From positions 1 through 61,194 of the forward strand of contig NZ_MUIN01000018.1 of NCBI RefSeq assembly GCF_002080045.1: 61,194 nt of DNA, written 5' to 3'. Of this stretch, positions 53,297 to 60,651 are shown in pieces. A program made the position numbers and the translations under genes. The notes under the pieces were generated by a model. That model had not been told where the DNA came from, made no database searches, and was given only the letters and a program-made list of their open reading frames with translations. The stretch's first letter is position 1. Each line of letters begins with the position of its first letter. The stretch comes from Pseudomonas sp. Bc-h. GTDB lineage: Bacteria; Pseudomonadota; Gammaproteobacteria; Pseudomonadales; Pseudomonadaceae.

Positions 53297-53770
53297 ATGG
53301 CTATTGAAATCGGCATCACCGAACAGGATCGCGCTGACATCGTCGAGGGGCTGTCGCGACTGATCTCCGACACCTACGTGCTGTACCTCAAGACCCACAA
53401 TTTCCACTGGAACGTCACCGGCCCGATGTTCCGCACGCTGCACCTGTTGTTCGAGGAGCAATACACCGAGCTTGCCACCGCCGTTGACTCCATTGCCGAA
53501 CGAATCCGCGCGTTGGGCTTCCCGGCCCCTGGTACTTACGCAACCTACGCACGTTTGTCGTCGATCAAGGAGGAGCCTGGCGTTCCCGCGGCCACCGACA
53601 TCATCAAGCAACTGGTCGAAGGCCAGGAAGCCGTGGTACGCACGGCGCGCGGCATGTTCCCGCTGCTGGAAAAGGTCAGCGACGAACCCACTGCGGACCT
53701 CTTGACTCAACGCATGCAGGTTCACGAAAAAGCGGCGTGGATGCTGCGCTCACTGCTGGAAACCGACTGA
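53297..53770 (+). CDS. dps: Dps-family ferritin-like DNA protection protein
   Basis: 157 residues forming a four-helix ferritin fold. The ferroxidase-site pattern of Dps is present: THNFHWNVTGPMFRTLHLLFEEQY and then DSIAERIRALG. Dps shells oxidise and store iron and protect DNA in stress. It lacks a long basic N-terminal tail, so strong DNA binding is not assured. AGGGAG precedes the ATG and a clear terminator follows. Confidence 0.94.
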   Translation: MAIEIGITEQDRADIVEGLSRLISDTYVLYLKTHNFHWNVTGPMFRTLHLLFEEQYTELATAVDSIAERIRALGFPAPGTYATYARLSSIKEEPGVPAATDIIKQLVEGQEAVVRTARGMFPLLEKVSDEPTADLLTQRMQVHEKAAWMLRSLLETD

Positions 53771-53789
53771 CCCGCGCCATGTTTCAACA

Positions 53790-53824
53790 AGCCCCTGATG
53801 CCGTTTGGATCAGGGGCTTTTTTT
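53790..53824 (+). terminator. Intrinsic terminator after dps
   Basis: AGCCCCTGAT and ATCAGGGGCT form a perfect ten-base stem with a nine-base loop, followed by a run of seven T. Classic Rho-independent terminator. Confidence 0.95.
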
Positions 53825-53854
53825 CGGCTCAAGATAGGTTGCTCCAGTGACGAC

Positions 53855-54256
53855 TCAGGCATCGCGCAGCAAGTCGTGGGCATTGAGCAGGGCGTAGGCG
53901 ATCTCGGGATTCTTCTCAAGGCCGCGCCGGATCGCTGCGGGGATCGCCGAACGGGTCTTGCGGCACATGCCGGGCAGCTCGGCGATGTCGATGGCGATGC
54001 CGCGCATGCTGCGCACTTCATTGAAGCCGGGAGCAACGGCAAGGCGAATGCCCAACTGCTCGAACATGCGCCGCTGCAGGTGTTCGAGATCGCTGAGGCT
54101 GGCGATATTTTCCAGACGCTCCAGCAGGCGTTTTTCTTCCTGGCGGGTCAGGCACAGGATGCGCATGTCCGTGCCGGGGGTTTCCAGCAAACGGTCGCGG
54201 TCGCAAATACAGGCGCCGGGCGGGCAGGGCGAGCGAATCGGCAGGGTTGGCATCAT
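53855..54256 (-). CDS. Small protein with a CPPGACIC cysteine motif, unknown function
   Basis: 133 residues. The N-terminus has SPCPPGACICDRDRLL with three closely spaced cysteines. Then come TRQEEKRLLERLENIASLSDLEHLQRR (helical, charged), a further Cys in LPGMCRKTRSAIPAAIRRGLEKNP, and an Ala/Leu-rich helix at the end. There is no signal peptide. The cysteine motif could bind zinc or an Fe-S cluster. I do not recognise the family. The frame is closed by a stop and is convergent with dps. Confidence 0.65.
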   Translation of the reverse strand: MMPTLPIRSPCPPGACICDRDRLLETPGTDMRILCLTRQEEKRLLERLENIASLSDLEHLQRRMFEQLGIRLAVAPGFNEVRSMRGIAIDIAELPGMCRKTRSAIPAAIRRGLEKNPEIAYALLNAHDLLRDA

Positions 54257-54334
54257 GGGGTCCGATCATAGCGGTGCCAATCGCGGATTTACAGCCGCCT
54301 GTCGGCCGTCGGCATGCTTTGGTCGGCGCCGCAT

Positions 54335-54349
54335 GTGGTAAGGCCAATA
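54335..54349. promoter_or_regulatory. Second, weaker UxuR-type operator
   Basis: TGTGGTAAGGCCAAT resembles the ATTGG-N5-CCAAT operator at 54363-54377; the right arm is intact and the left is GTGG. Centre-to-centre distance to the better site is 28 bases. Confidence 0.35.
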
Positions 54350-54362
54350 GCAATTAAAAATA

Positions 54363-54377
54363 ATTGGTCTTGCCAAT
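54363..54377. promoter_or_regulatory. Operator ATTGG-N5-CCAAT before the dehydrogenase genes
   Basis: ATTGGTCTTGCCAAT is a dyad with perfect five-base arms, 128 bases before the alcohol dehydrogenase start. The same dyad occurs twice in the uxuA/MFS region. This form (TTGGTC...GCCAA) fits FadR-subfamily GntR repressors; the one encoded at 57134 is the natural candidate. Confidence 0.65.
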
Positions 54378-54504
54378 ATCCATCTCGCTGTGTAGCTTTT
54401 TTCCAGTGGCGTCGAACCTGCCCAGGTCGACTCTTGCCGCCTCACAACAACAATGGATCTCGCCCGGCAGGCCATCGCCGGAGTGCCTGGTCTGGAGAGA
54501 AAAC

Positions 54505-55515
54505 ATGCTTACAGTCGTCTGCGAAAAACCCGGTTCTCTGCTGGCACAGGATCGCTCGAAGCCTGAACGCGCCCCGGGTGAAACCCTTGTACGGATCAAG
54601 CGCGTCGGGGTCTGCGGCACCGATCTGCATATCTTCAACGGCAACCAGCCGTTCCTCGAATACCCCCGGGTCATGGGCCATGAGTTCTCCGGGATCGTCG
54701 AGCAAAGCGAGGCGGGCAGCGGGCTTGAACCGGGCGACGTGGTGTACGTGATGCCGTATCTGTCCTGCGGCGACTGCATCGCCTGTCGTCAGGGCAAGAC
54801 CAATTGTTGCGTGCGGATTCAGGTGCTGGGCGTGCACCGCGACGGCGCCTTTACCGAATACTTGAGCCTGCCTCACGCTTTCGTACTCAAGGCCAATGGC
54901 GTGACGCTGGATCAGGCGGCGATGATCGAATTCCTGTCGATCGGTGCCCATGCGGTACGCCGATCCGACATTCAGAAGGGCCAGCGCGCGCTGGTGGTCG
55001 GCACCGGCCCCATCGGCATGGCGGTGGCGATCTTCTCCCGCCTGCGCGGCGCTCAGGTCACAGTGCTGGATACGCGTGAGGATCGCCTGGCGTTCTGTCG
55101 AGAGCATCTGAAGGTCGATTCGGCAGTGCTGATCGGCGAGAGCGACAAACAGCAACTGGAGCAGATCACCCACGGTGAATTCTTTGATGTGGTGTTCGAC
55201 GCCACGGGCAACGCCAAAGCCATGGAGCGCGGGTTCGAGTTCATCGCCCACGGTGGCAAATATGTGCTGGTGTCCATCGTGCGCGACACCATCAGCTTCT
55301 CTGACCCCGAATTCCACAAGCGCGAAGCCACCTTGATGGGCAGCCGCAATGCCACGGTCGAAGACTTTCGTTATGTCGAGCAATGCCTGCGCGACGGCCT
55401 GATTCCCGATGCGGCGCTCAATACCCATCGCATGAAACTCGATGAAGTGACCGAACGCTTTCAGACACTGCTCGACCCGGCGCAGGGCGTGGTCAAGGCG
55501 ATTGTCGAGTGCTGA
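54505..55515 (+). CDS. Zinc-dependent sugar-acid alcohol dehydrogenase (L-galactonate/L-idonate type)
   Basis: 336 residues from the ATG at 54505 (GGAGAG upstream; the longer frame to 54364 runs through the operator). It is a medium-chain dehydrogenase with the catalytic zinc pattern CGTDLHIF...GHEFSG, the structural zinc cluster CGDCIACRQGKTNC and the NAD site VVGTGPIGMAVAI. Relatives oxidise L-galactonate or L-idonate to the corresponding 5-keto or fructuronate/tagaturonate-type acids. First gene of the hexuronate cluster; 113 bases before the reductase. Confidence 0.85.
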   Translation: MLTVVCEKPGSLLAQDRSKPERAPGETLVRIKRVGVCGTDLHIFNGNQPFLEYPRVMGHEFSGIVEQSEAGSGLEPGDVVYVMPYLSCGDCIACRQGKTNCCVRIQVLGVHRDGAFTEYLSLPHAFVLKANGVTLDQAAMIEFLSIGAHAVRRSDIQKGQRALVVGTGPIGMAVAIFSRLRGAQVTVLDTREDRLAFCREHLKVDSAVLIGESDKQQLEQITHGEFFDVVFDATGNAKAMERGFEFIAHGGKYVLVSIVRDTISFSDPEFHKREATLMGSRNATVEDFRYVEQCLRDGLIPDAALNTHRMKLDEVTERFQTLLDPAQGVVKAIVEC

Positions 55516-55518
55516 GCC

Positions 55519-55550
55519 CGTAGCAGCGCGGCCTGCCGGCGGTGGCGTCC
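55519..55550. repeat. Single REP element between dehydrogenase genes
   Basis: CGTAGCAGCGCGGCCTGCCGGCGGTGGCG is the same family as the paired palindromes at 5131-5214 and 57868-57936. It lies within the operon, 4 bases after the first gene. Confidence 0.65.
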
Positions 55551-55628
55551 TTGAGATCATCGCCGACATACCGGTTGGCGACAGAGCGGTGCGCGGCTAA
55601 CCCGATTTTTGATGAGAAGGATCTTCGT

Positions 55629-56759
55629 GTGAGCGATTCAATTTTCACCCCGATTTTGCAATTCGGCACCAGCCGCTTCCTTCAGGCCCATGCCGATCTG
55701 TTCATCTCCCAGGCTCTGGCCAAAGGCGAGGCGCTGGGCAAGGTGACCGTGGTGCAGACCACTGGCAGTGCGGACAGCGCGCGACGGGTAGAGGCGCTGG
55801 CGAGCGGGGCAGGCTACCCGGTGCGGGTTCAGGGCATGGAAAACGGTCAGGTGATCGACGAAGAACACTGGTCGTCTTCGATCCACACCGCGTTGCATGC
55901 TGCCCAGGACTGGCAGCGGATTCGTCAGGGCTTCGTGAACGATGTCGAGGTGGTGATTTCCAATACCGGTGACAAAGGCTACCTGCTGGACGCTGCGGAC
56001 GATGCCGCGCTATTGGCCGCGAATGCTCCGGCGCCGGTCAGTTTCCCGGCCAAGCTGCTGGTCCTGTTGCATGATCGCTGGCTGTTGGATCCCCATGCGG
56101 GTTTGTCGTTGTTCCCCTGCGAACTGGTGTCACACAACGGCGATGTGCTGCGGGATCTGATCATCACACTGGCGAGCGATTGGTCCATTGAACCCGGGTT
56201 CACGCGGTACCTGCGTGATACCTGCCGCTGGGCCAACTCGCTGGTCGACCGTATCGTCTCCCAGCCGATTGAGCCCGTGGGCGCGGTGGCCGAGCCGTAT
56301 GCGATCTGGGCCATCGAGCGACAGGAAGGGCTGACGCTACCATGCACCCATCCCTGCATCGTCGTCACAGATCAGCTTGAGCAATACGAGCAGTTCAAGC
56401 TGTTCATGCTCAACCTTGGTCACAGTTGGCTGGCCGAGCGCTGGTGGGTCGATGAGCGTGGGAAAGATGAAACGGTGTATCAGGCGATGAACGATCCGGC
56501 GTTGCGTCAGAGCCTGGAGGACCTATGGGAGCAGGAGGTGCTCCCGGTGTTTGCTGCCCGAGGGCAACAGGCCCAGGCGCGGGATTATCTGGCCAGTGTG
56601 CGCGATCGGTTCCTCAATCCGTTTCTTGAGCACCGCATCGCGGACATCGCGCAGAACCACGAGGAGAAAAAGCGCAGGCGGTTTTTGCCGGTGGTCGAGA
56701 TGGGGCGTGAAGTTGCAGGATTGCAGCAGTCGAAGCTCAAGTCCGCGTTGCAGCGCTGA
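55629..56759 (+). CDS. Mannitol-dehydrogenase-family reductase, probable hexuronate (fructuronate/tagaturonate) reductase
   Basis: 376 residues from a GTG at 55629, preceded by GAAGGA. It is a polyol-dehydrogenase fold with an N-terminal nucleotide-binding domain (LQFGTSRFLQAHADLF, then VVISNTGDKGYLL) and a C-terminal helical domain with the FPCELVSHNGDVLRDLI and SLVDRIVS motifs that bind substrate. It is shorter than E. coli UxuB or UxaB (about 480). It interconverts mannonate and fructuronate or altronate and tagaturonate with NAD; mannonate is more likely because uxuA is nearby. The last two codons lie in a 57-base sequence repeated 120 bases downstream. Confidence 0.82.
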   Translation: MSDSIFTPILQFGTSRFLQAHADLFISQALAKGEALGKVTVVQTTGSADSARRVEALASGAGYPVRVQGMENGQVIDEEHWSSSIHTALHAAQDWQRIRQGFVNDVEVVISNTGDKGYLLDAADDAALLAANAPAPVSFPAKLLVLLHDRWLLDPHAGLSLFPCELVSHNGDVLRDLIITLASDWSIEPGFTRYLRDTCRWANSLVDRIVSQPIEPVGAVAEPYAIWAIERQEGLTLPCTHPCIVVTDQLEQYEQFKLFMLNLGHSWLAERWWVDERGKDETVYQAMNDPALRQSLEDLWEQEVLPVFAARGQQAQARDYLASVRDRFLNPFLEHRIADIAQNHEEKKRRRFLPVVEMGREVAGLQQSKLKSALQR

Positions 56760-56988
56760 CTGACACACCGCGAATACCTTGTGGGAGGAAGCTTGCTCGC
56801 GAATACGGACCGAATGTCGCTGACCCAGCACTTTCGCGGGACTGAAACAGACCCGTTCCAAGGCAGCATGCGGCGCTGACTGACACACCGCGAATACCTT
56901 GTGGGAGGGAGCTTGCTCGCGAATACGGATTGTCTGCAATATCGATGCAGGCTGACCCAACGCTTTCGCGAGCAAGCTCCCTCCCACA
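56753..56988. repeat. Direct duplication of extragenic repeat with an inverted third copy
   Basis: 57 bases at 56753-56809 recur at 56873-56929 with one difference (A at 56789, G at 56909), a unit of 120 bases. Each contains the GTGGGAGGxAGCTTGCTCGCGA element; an inverted copy at 56963-56988 pairs with either. The first copy includes the last codon and stop of the reductase gene. Confidence 0.85.
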
Positions 56989-57133
56989 GGCCTTGCTGCG
57001 TCCAAAGATCTTGCTGCATTCACAGATATTGCTAGCATCCATTGGGCATGCTGAATTCAGAGATTCTGCTGTGCCCGCAGGCCCGCGCGTACGCCTGTGA
57101 TATGCTCCGGCGCAGACTGACGGGACCCGATTC
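56760..57133. other. Intergenic region before the GntR gene
   Basis: 374 bases: the duplicated repeat fills the first two thirds. The remainder is the promoter region of the GntR gene, with a possible extended -10 (TGTGATATGCT, 57095-57105). I see no copy of the ATTGG-N5-CCAAT operator here, so the repressor may not regulate itself. Confidence 0.5.
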
Positions 57134-57841
57134 ATGACCGCGCCAAGCCTTCCAACCGAACGCCGCCTCTATCAAATTACCGCTGATCGCCTGCGTGAGC
57201 ACATTCGCAAGAATGGCATCCAGGCCGGTTCCCGCTTGCCTCCCGAACGCGATCTGGCGCAGTTGCTCGGGGTTTCGCGGCCGTCACTGCGTGAAGCGCT
57301 GATTGCCCTGGAGATCGAAGGCAGTGTCGAGATTCGCATGGGCTCGGGGATCTACGTCTGCGAGCACCTGCTGGGGGTCAAAGGCAAAACCCGCCCCCTC
57401 GGCGAAAGCCCTTCGGAACTGATGCAGGCTCGCGCGCTGATCGAGGGCGAGAGCGTGATGCTCGCCTGCCTGCACGGAACCAAGGCTGATTACCGCTACC
57501 TGCAGGGCTGTATCGACAAGATGCGCGAAGGCGCGATCAAAGGCGTTCCCGCATTGGATGACGACCGCAAGTTCCACCAGAGACTGGCGAAAATGAGCGG
57601 CAATTCGACCCTGGTGCGGATCATCACTTCGTTGTTCGAAGAGCGCTACAGCCCGCTGACCGCTCACGTCAGCGAACACTCCGAAACCCGCGAAACCTGG
57701 GCCATTGCCGTGGCCGAACACGAGGCGATCCTGCAAGCCGTGCAGGCCCGCGACCTCATCGGCGCCCAGACCGCCATGCGCGAACACCTGCGCAGGTCCG
57801 AGGCCCGGTGGCTGGACGGGATGAATACCGAGCAGGGGTGA
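57134..57841 (+). CDS. FadR-subfamily GntR repressor of hexuronate genes (UxuR/ExuR-like)
   Basis: 235 residues. The GntR winged helix-turn-helix is at about 8-80 (RLREHIRKNGIQAGSRLPPERDLAQLLGVSRPSLREAL). The all-helical FCD ligand domain follows (about 95-230), with metal-ligand-type residues in DDDRKFHQRLAKMSGN, SEHSETRE and VAEHEAILQAV. FCD regulators bind sugar acids or organic acids. It lies inside the hexuronate cluster, between the reductase and mannonate dehydratase genes, and shared operator dyads lie before both flanking transcription units. Confidence 0.9.
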   Translation: MTAPSLPTERRLYQITADRLREHIRKNGIQAGSRLPPERDLAQLLGVSRPSLREALIALEIEGSVEIRMGSGIYVCEHLLGVKGKTRPLGESPSELMQARALIEGESVMLACLHGTKADYRYLQGCIDKMREGAIKGVPALDDDRKFHQRLAKMSGNSTLVRIITSLFEERYSPLTAHVSEHSETRETWAIAVAEHEAILQAVQARDLIGAQTAMREHLRRSEARWLDGMNTEQG

Positions 57842-57867
57842 CTTCCCCTTGCTTCAGCCGACACTGG

Positions 57868-57936
57868 TCTGCAGCAGTCCGGCTTGCTGGCGGTAGGAAT
57901 TTCAGTGACGCCACCGCCGGCAAGCCGTGCTGCTAG
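57868..57936. repeat. Paired REP palindrome between convergent genes
   Basis: TCTGCAGCAGTCCGGCTTGC and GCAAGCCGTGCTGCTAGA face each other around GCGG/CCGC arms, between the stops of the GntR and uxuA genes. Same family as 5131-5214. Likely the shared transcript end. Confidence 0.75.
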
Positions 57937-57940
57937 AGGA

Positions 57941-58990
57941 TCACTGCGTCGGCATGTTTTTGCGAATCCCTTCCCACAATCCATTCAGATACACCGCCCC
58001 CAACGCACGGTCGTAAAGGCCGTAACCCGGTTTGCCGGTCTCGCCCCAGATCATGCGCCCGTGGTCGGGGCGGTAATAGCCCTCGAAGCCGGTTTCCACA
58101 TACGCCTTGACGATCTCGGCCATGTCCAGCGAGCCGTCTTCGGAGCGATGCGCCGTCTCGTAGAAATCGCCAGCCTCGTTGACCTTCACATTGCGCAAGT
58201 GCGCGAAGTGGATGCGCCCCTGGCCGCCGAACTCTCTGACCAGCGAGGGTATGTCATTACCCAGATCCGCCCCCAACGAACCGGAACACAGGGTCAGGCC
58301 GTTAGCCGGGTCGTCGACCATGGCCATGACCTGTGCGAGATCCTGACGGTTCTTCACCACCCTTGGCATGCCGAACATCGAGCGCGGCGGATCGTCCGGG
58401 TGCAGCGCCATCTTGATCCCTGCATCGCGAGCCACCGGGATGATGCGTTCGAGGAAATAGGCCAATCGCTCGCGCAGGGTGTGTTCATCCACTTGCGCGT
58501 ATTCGGTGATCAGCGTACGCAGGGTTTCGGGCTCGTAGCTGACGTCCCAGCCTGGCAGGCTGATGCCGTTATCCAGATTGGTCTGTTCGATGACCGCGAC
58601 GTCGAACGCCAGGGTTGTCGAGCCGTCCGGCAACTCCATCGCCAGGGTCGAGCGCGTCCAGTCGAACACGGGCATGAAGTTGTAGCAGACAACCTTGATC
58701 CCGCAGGCGGCAAGGTTGCGCAGGGTCTGGCCGTAGTTGTCGATCAGGCGGTCGCGACTCGGCAGGCCGCGCTTGATGTCCTCGTGCACCGGCACGCTTT
58801 CGATGACTTCGAGGTCCAGCCCATGAGCGTTCACGGTGGCTTTGAGTTCGGCGATCTTCTCCAGCGGCCAGACCTCGCCGACGGGAATGTCGTAGATCGC
58901 TGAAACCACGCCGGTCATGCCCGGGATCTGGCGGATGTACTGCAGGGTCACGGGGTCGCTTTGCCCGTACCAACGGAAGGTCATCTTCAT
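57941..58990 (-). CDS. uxuA: Mannonate dehydratase UxuA
   Basis: 349 residues of the xylose-isomerase-like TIM barrel of mannonate dehydratases. It begins MKMTFRWYGQSDPVTL and shows VVSAIYDIPVGEVWPLEKI, ESVPVHEDIKRG, VVCYNFMPVFDWTRS, MALHPDDPPRSMFGMPRVV, CSGSLGADLGND and FEGYYRPDHGRMIWGE. The His/Cys/Asp residues in the last four bind the metal. It converts D-mannonate to 2-keto-3-deoxygluconate, the end product of this branch before the Entner-Doudoroff route. AAGGA precedes the ATG. It is divergent from the transporter gene across two operator dyads. Confidence 0.95.
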   Translation of the reverse strand: MKMTFRWYGQSDPVTLQYIRQIPGMTGVVSAIYDIPVGEVWPLEKIAELKATVNAHGLDLEVIESVPVHEDIKRGLPSRDRLIDNYGQTLRNLAACGIKVVCYNFMPVFDWTRSTLAMELPDGSTTLAFDVAVIEQTNLDNGISLPGWDVSYEPETLRTLITEYAQVDEHTLRERLAYFLERIIPVARDAGIKMALHPDDPPRSMFGMPRVVKNRQDLAQVMAMVDDPANGLTLCSGSLGADLGNDIPSLVREFGGQGRIHFAHLRNVKVNEAGDFYETAHRSEDGSLDMAEIVKAYVETGFEGYYRPDHGRMIWGETGKPGYGLYDRALGAVYLNGLWEGIRKNMPTQ

Positions 58991-59084
58991 CGCTGAGTCC
59001 TTGTTGTTATGAGTTTCGCAGTCGCGCAGGCATCGCCCTCGACCGCGTCCGGAGCGTTCCGGAAGACAGCTGGTCGCAGCATAG

Positions 59085-59099
59085 ATTGGTCAGGCCAAA
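59085..59099. promoter_or_regulatory. Hexuronate operator, uxuA side
   Basis: ATTGGTCAGGCCAAA: dyad with TTGG/CCAA arms, 95 bases before the uxuA start codon on its strand. It shares the 13-base core TTGGTCAGGCCAA with the site at 59200-59214. Confidence 0.7.
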
Positions 59100-59199
59100 T
59101 TATGCAAACCCCAACCGATCGGCGAATAAATCCCCAAAAAAACCTTATTTCGGTTTCCAAAAGCGGGTTTTCGGGTCTAGTATCGGCTCCATTCGGGTA

Positions 59200-59214
59200 T
59201 TTGGTCAGGCCAAT
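59200..59214. promoter_or_regulatory. Hexuronate operator, transporter side
   Basis: TTTGGTCAGGCCAAT: same 13-base core as at 59085-59099, 117 bases before the transporter start. The two centres are 115 bases apart, about 11 helical turns, so a repressor bound at both could loop the region. Confidence 0.7.
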
Positions 59215-59331
59215 TTGCGGGTTCTGTGGTGGGTGTCAACTCATCGATTCAGTCATTCGCAGATCAGGTTCCAGGCCTTGTCCGAACCGTGCACGAAGTC
59301 TTACTCATAAAAATAATCAGGAGGACTCGCT

Positions 59332-60621
59332 ATGCAGAAAGGTCGTTGGTTGGTCATTTTTCTGTGCTTTCTCGCCGTTGCCATCAATTACATCGACAGG
59401 GCCAACCTGGCGGTGGCCGCCCCTTATATCCAGAAAGAGCTCGGTCTGGGCTCAGGCCAGATGGGCCTGCTGCTCAGCGGCTTCTTCTGGACCTACGCAC
59501 TGATGCAGATGCCTTTCGGCTGGTTCGTCGACAAGGTCGGGGCGAGGATTGCGCTGCCGTTGGCGGTGGCCTGGTGGTCGCTGTTCACCGCCGCGACAGC
59601 CGCCGCCAGTAGCCTGGCTGCGATGTTCGGTTGCCGGTTGATGCTTGGCGTGGGGGAGGCCGGCGCTTATCCGTCGTGCGCCAAGATCGTCAGCCAGTGG
59701 TTCGACGTGAAGGAGCGCGGTTTTGCCACCAGCATCTTCGACAGTGGGTCACGGGTGGGCTCGGCACTGTCGATTCCGGTGGTGGCATTGATTATCGAGC
59801 TATGGGGCTGGCGCGCGTCGTTCGTCATCACCGGGGCCGTGGGCGTCATCTGGGTGATCGGCTGGTGGCTGATCTACAAGGAGCCGCAAGCGGTTGCGGC
59901 CATCGAGCAGCATGAAGCGGGCAAGGTCGCCGCTGTCGCCGCCAGACCCAAGGTCAAGTGGGCCTCGCTGTTCCGCCATCGCACCTTGTGGGGCATGATG
60001 CTCGGCTTCTTCTGCCTGAACTTCGTGATCTATTTCTTCATCACCTGGTTCCCGACCTACCTGGTGACCCAGCGCGGTTTCTCGCTGAAATCCCTCGGTA
60101 CGCTGGGCACGATTCCCGCGGTTGCTTCAATCGTTGGCGGCTGGATCGGCGGGCTGACCTCCGACGCGCTGTATCGGCGAGGCTGGAGCCTGACTGCGGC
60201 GCGCAAGACCTGCATCGTCGGCGGCATGCTGATGTCTTCGAGCATCTCGCTCTCGGTGTTCACCGAGAACACCTACGCGATGTTGGCGTTCTTCAGCCTG
60301 GCCTATGCAAGCCTGGCGTTTGCCGGTGCGAGTATCTGGTGCCTGCCTGCCGACGTGGCGCCGACCCCGGCGCATGTGGCGTCGATCGGCGGCATTCAAA
60401 ACTTCGCCTCCAACACGGCCGGGATTTTCATCACCACCTTCACCGGCTTCATGCTGGTCATGGGCAATGGCTCGTTCACCGCGCCGTTGTTGACCGCAGG
60501 GGCGTTCGCCTTGCTCGGGGCGTTCAGTTATCTGTTCATCGTCGGCAAGATCGAGCCGTTGTCGATCACCCCGGACCAGCCTTCGGCTACCGATGCCGCG
60601 AGCCTGGCGCAGCGGTTATAG
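59332..60621 (+). CDS. MFS transporter, anion:cation symporter family (hexuronate/galactonate type)
   Basis: 429 residues with 12 membrane helices. The ACS-family marks are INYIDRANLAVAAPYI in helix one, FGWFVDKVGARI in loop 2-3 and GVGEAGAYPSCAKIVSQWF in helix four; GVGEAxxxP is typical of hexuronate, glucarate and galactonate transporters (ExuT, GarP, DgoT). It imports the substrate of the adjacent catabolic genes with protons. CAGGAGG precedes the ATG. The cluster's content (UxuA, mannonate/fructuronate-type reductase) suggests glucuronate, fructuronate or galactonate-type substrates. Confidence 0.92.
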   Translation: MQKGRWLVIFLCFLAVAINYIDRANLAVAAPYIQKELGLGSGQMGLLLSGFFWTYALMQMPFGWFVDKVGARIALPLAVAWWSLFTAATAAASSLAAMFGCRLMLGVGEAGAYPSCAKIVSQWFDVKERGFATSIFDSGSRVGSALSIPVVALIIELWGWRASFVITGAVGVIWVIGWWLIYKEPQAVAAIEQHEAGKVAAVAARPKVKWASLFRHRTLWGMMLGFFCLNFVIYFFITWFPTYLVTQRGFSLKSLGTLGTIPAVASIVGGWIGGLTSDALYRRGWSLTAARKTCIVGGMLMSSSISLSVFTENTYAMLAFFSLAYASLAFAGASIWCLPADVAPTPAHVASIGGIQNFASNTAGIFITTFTGFMLVMGNGSFTAPLLTAGAFALLGAFSYLFIVGKIEPLSITPDQPSATDAASLAQRL

Positions 60622-60651
60622 ACGATCGGTCTTATCAGGTGCGCCGCCGAA

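Larger units (their letters stand above)
58991..59331. promoter_or_regulatory. Divergent control region of uxuA and the hexuronate transporter
   Basis: 341 bases without a gene. It contains two operator dyads 115 bases apart (59085-59099 and 59200-59214) and an AT-richer stretch between them with A and T tracts. Confidence 0.65.
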
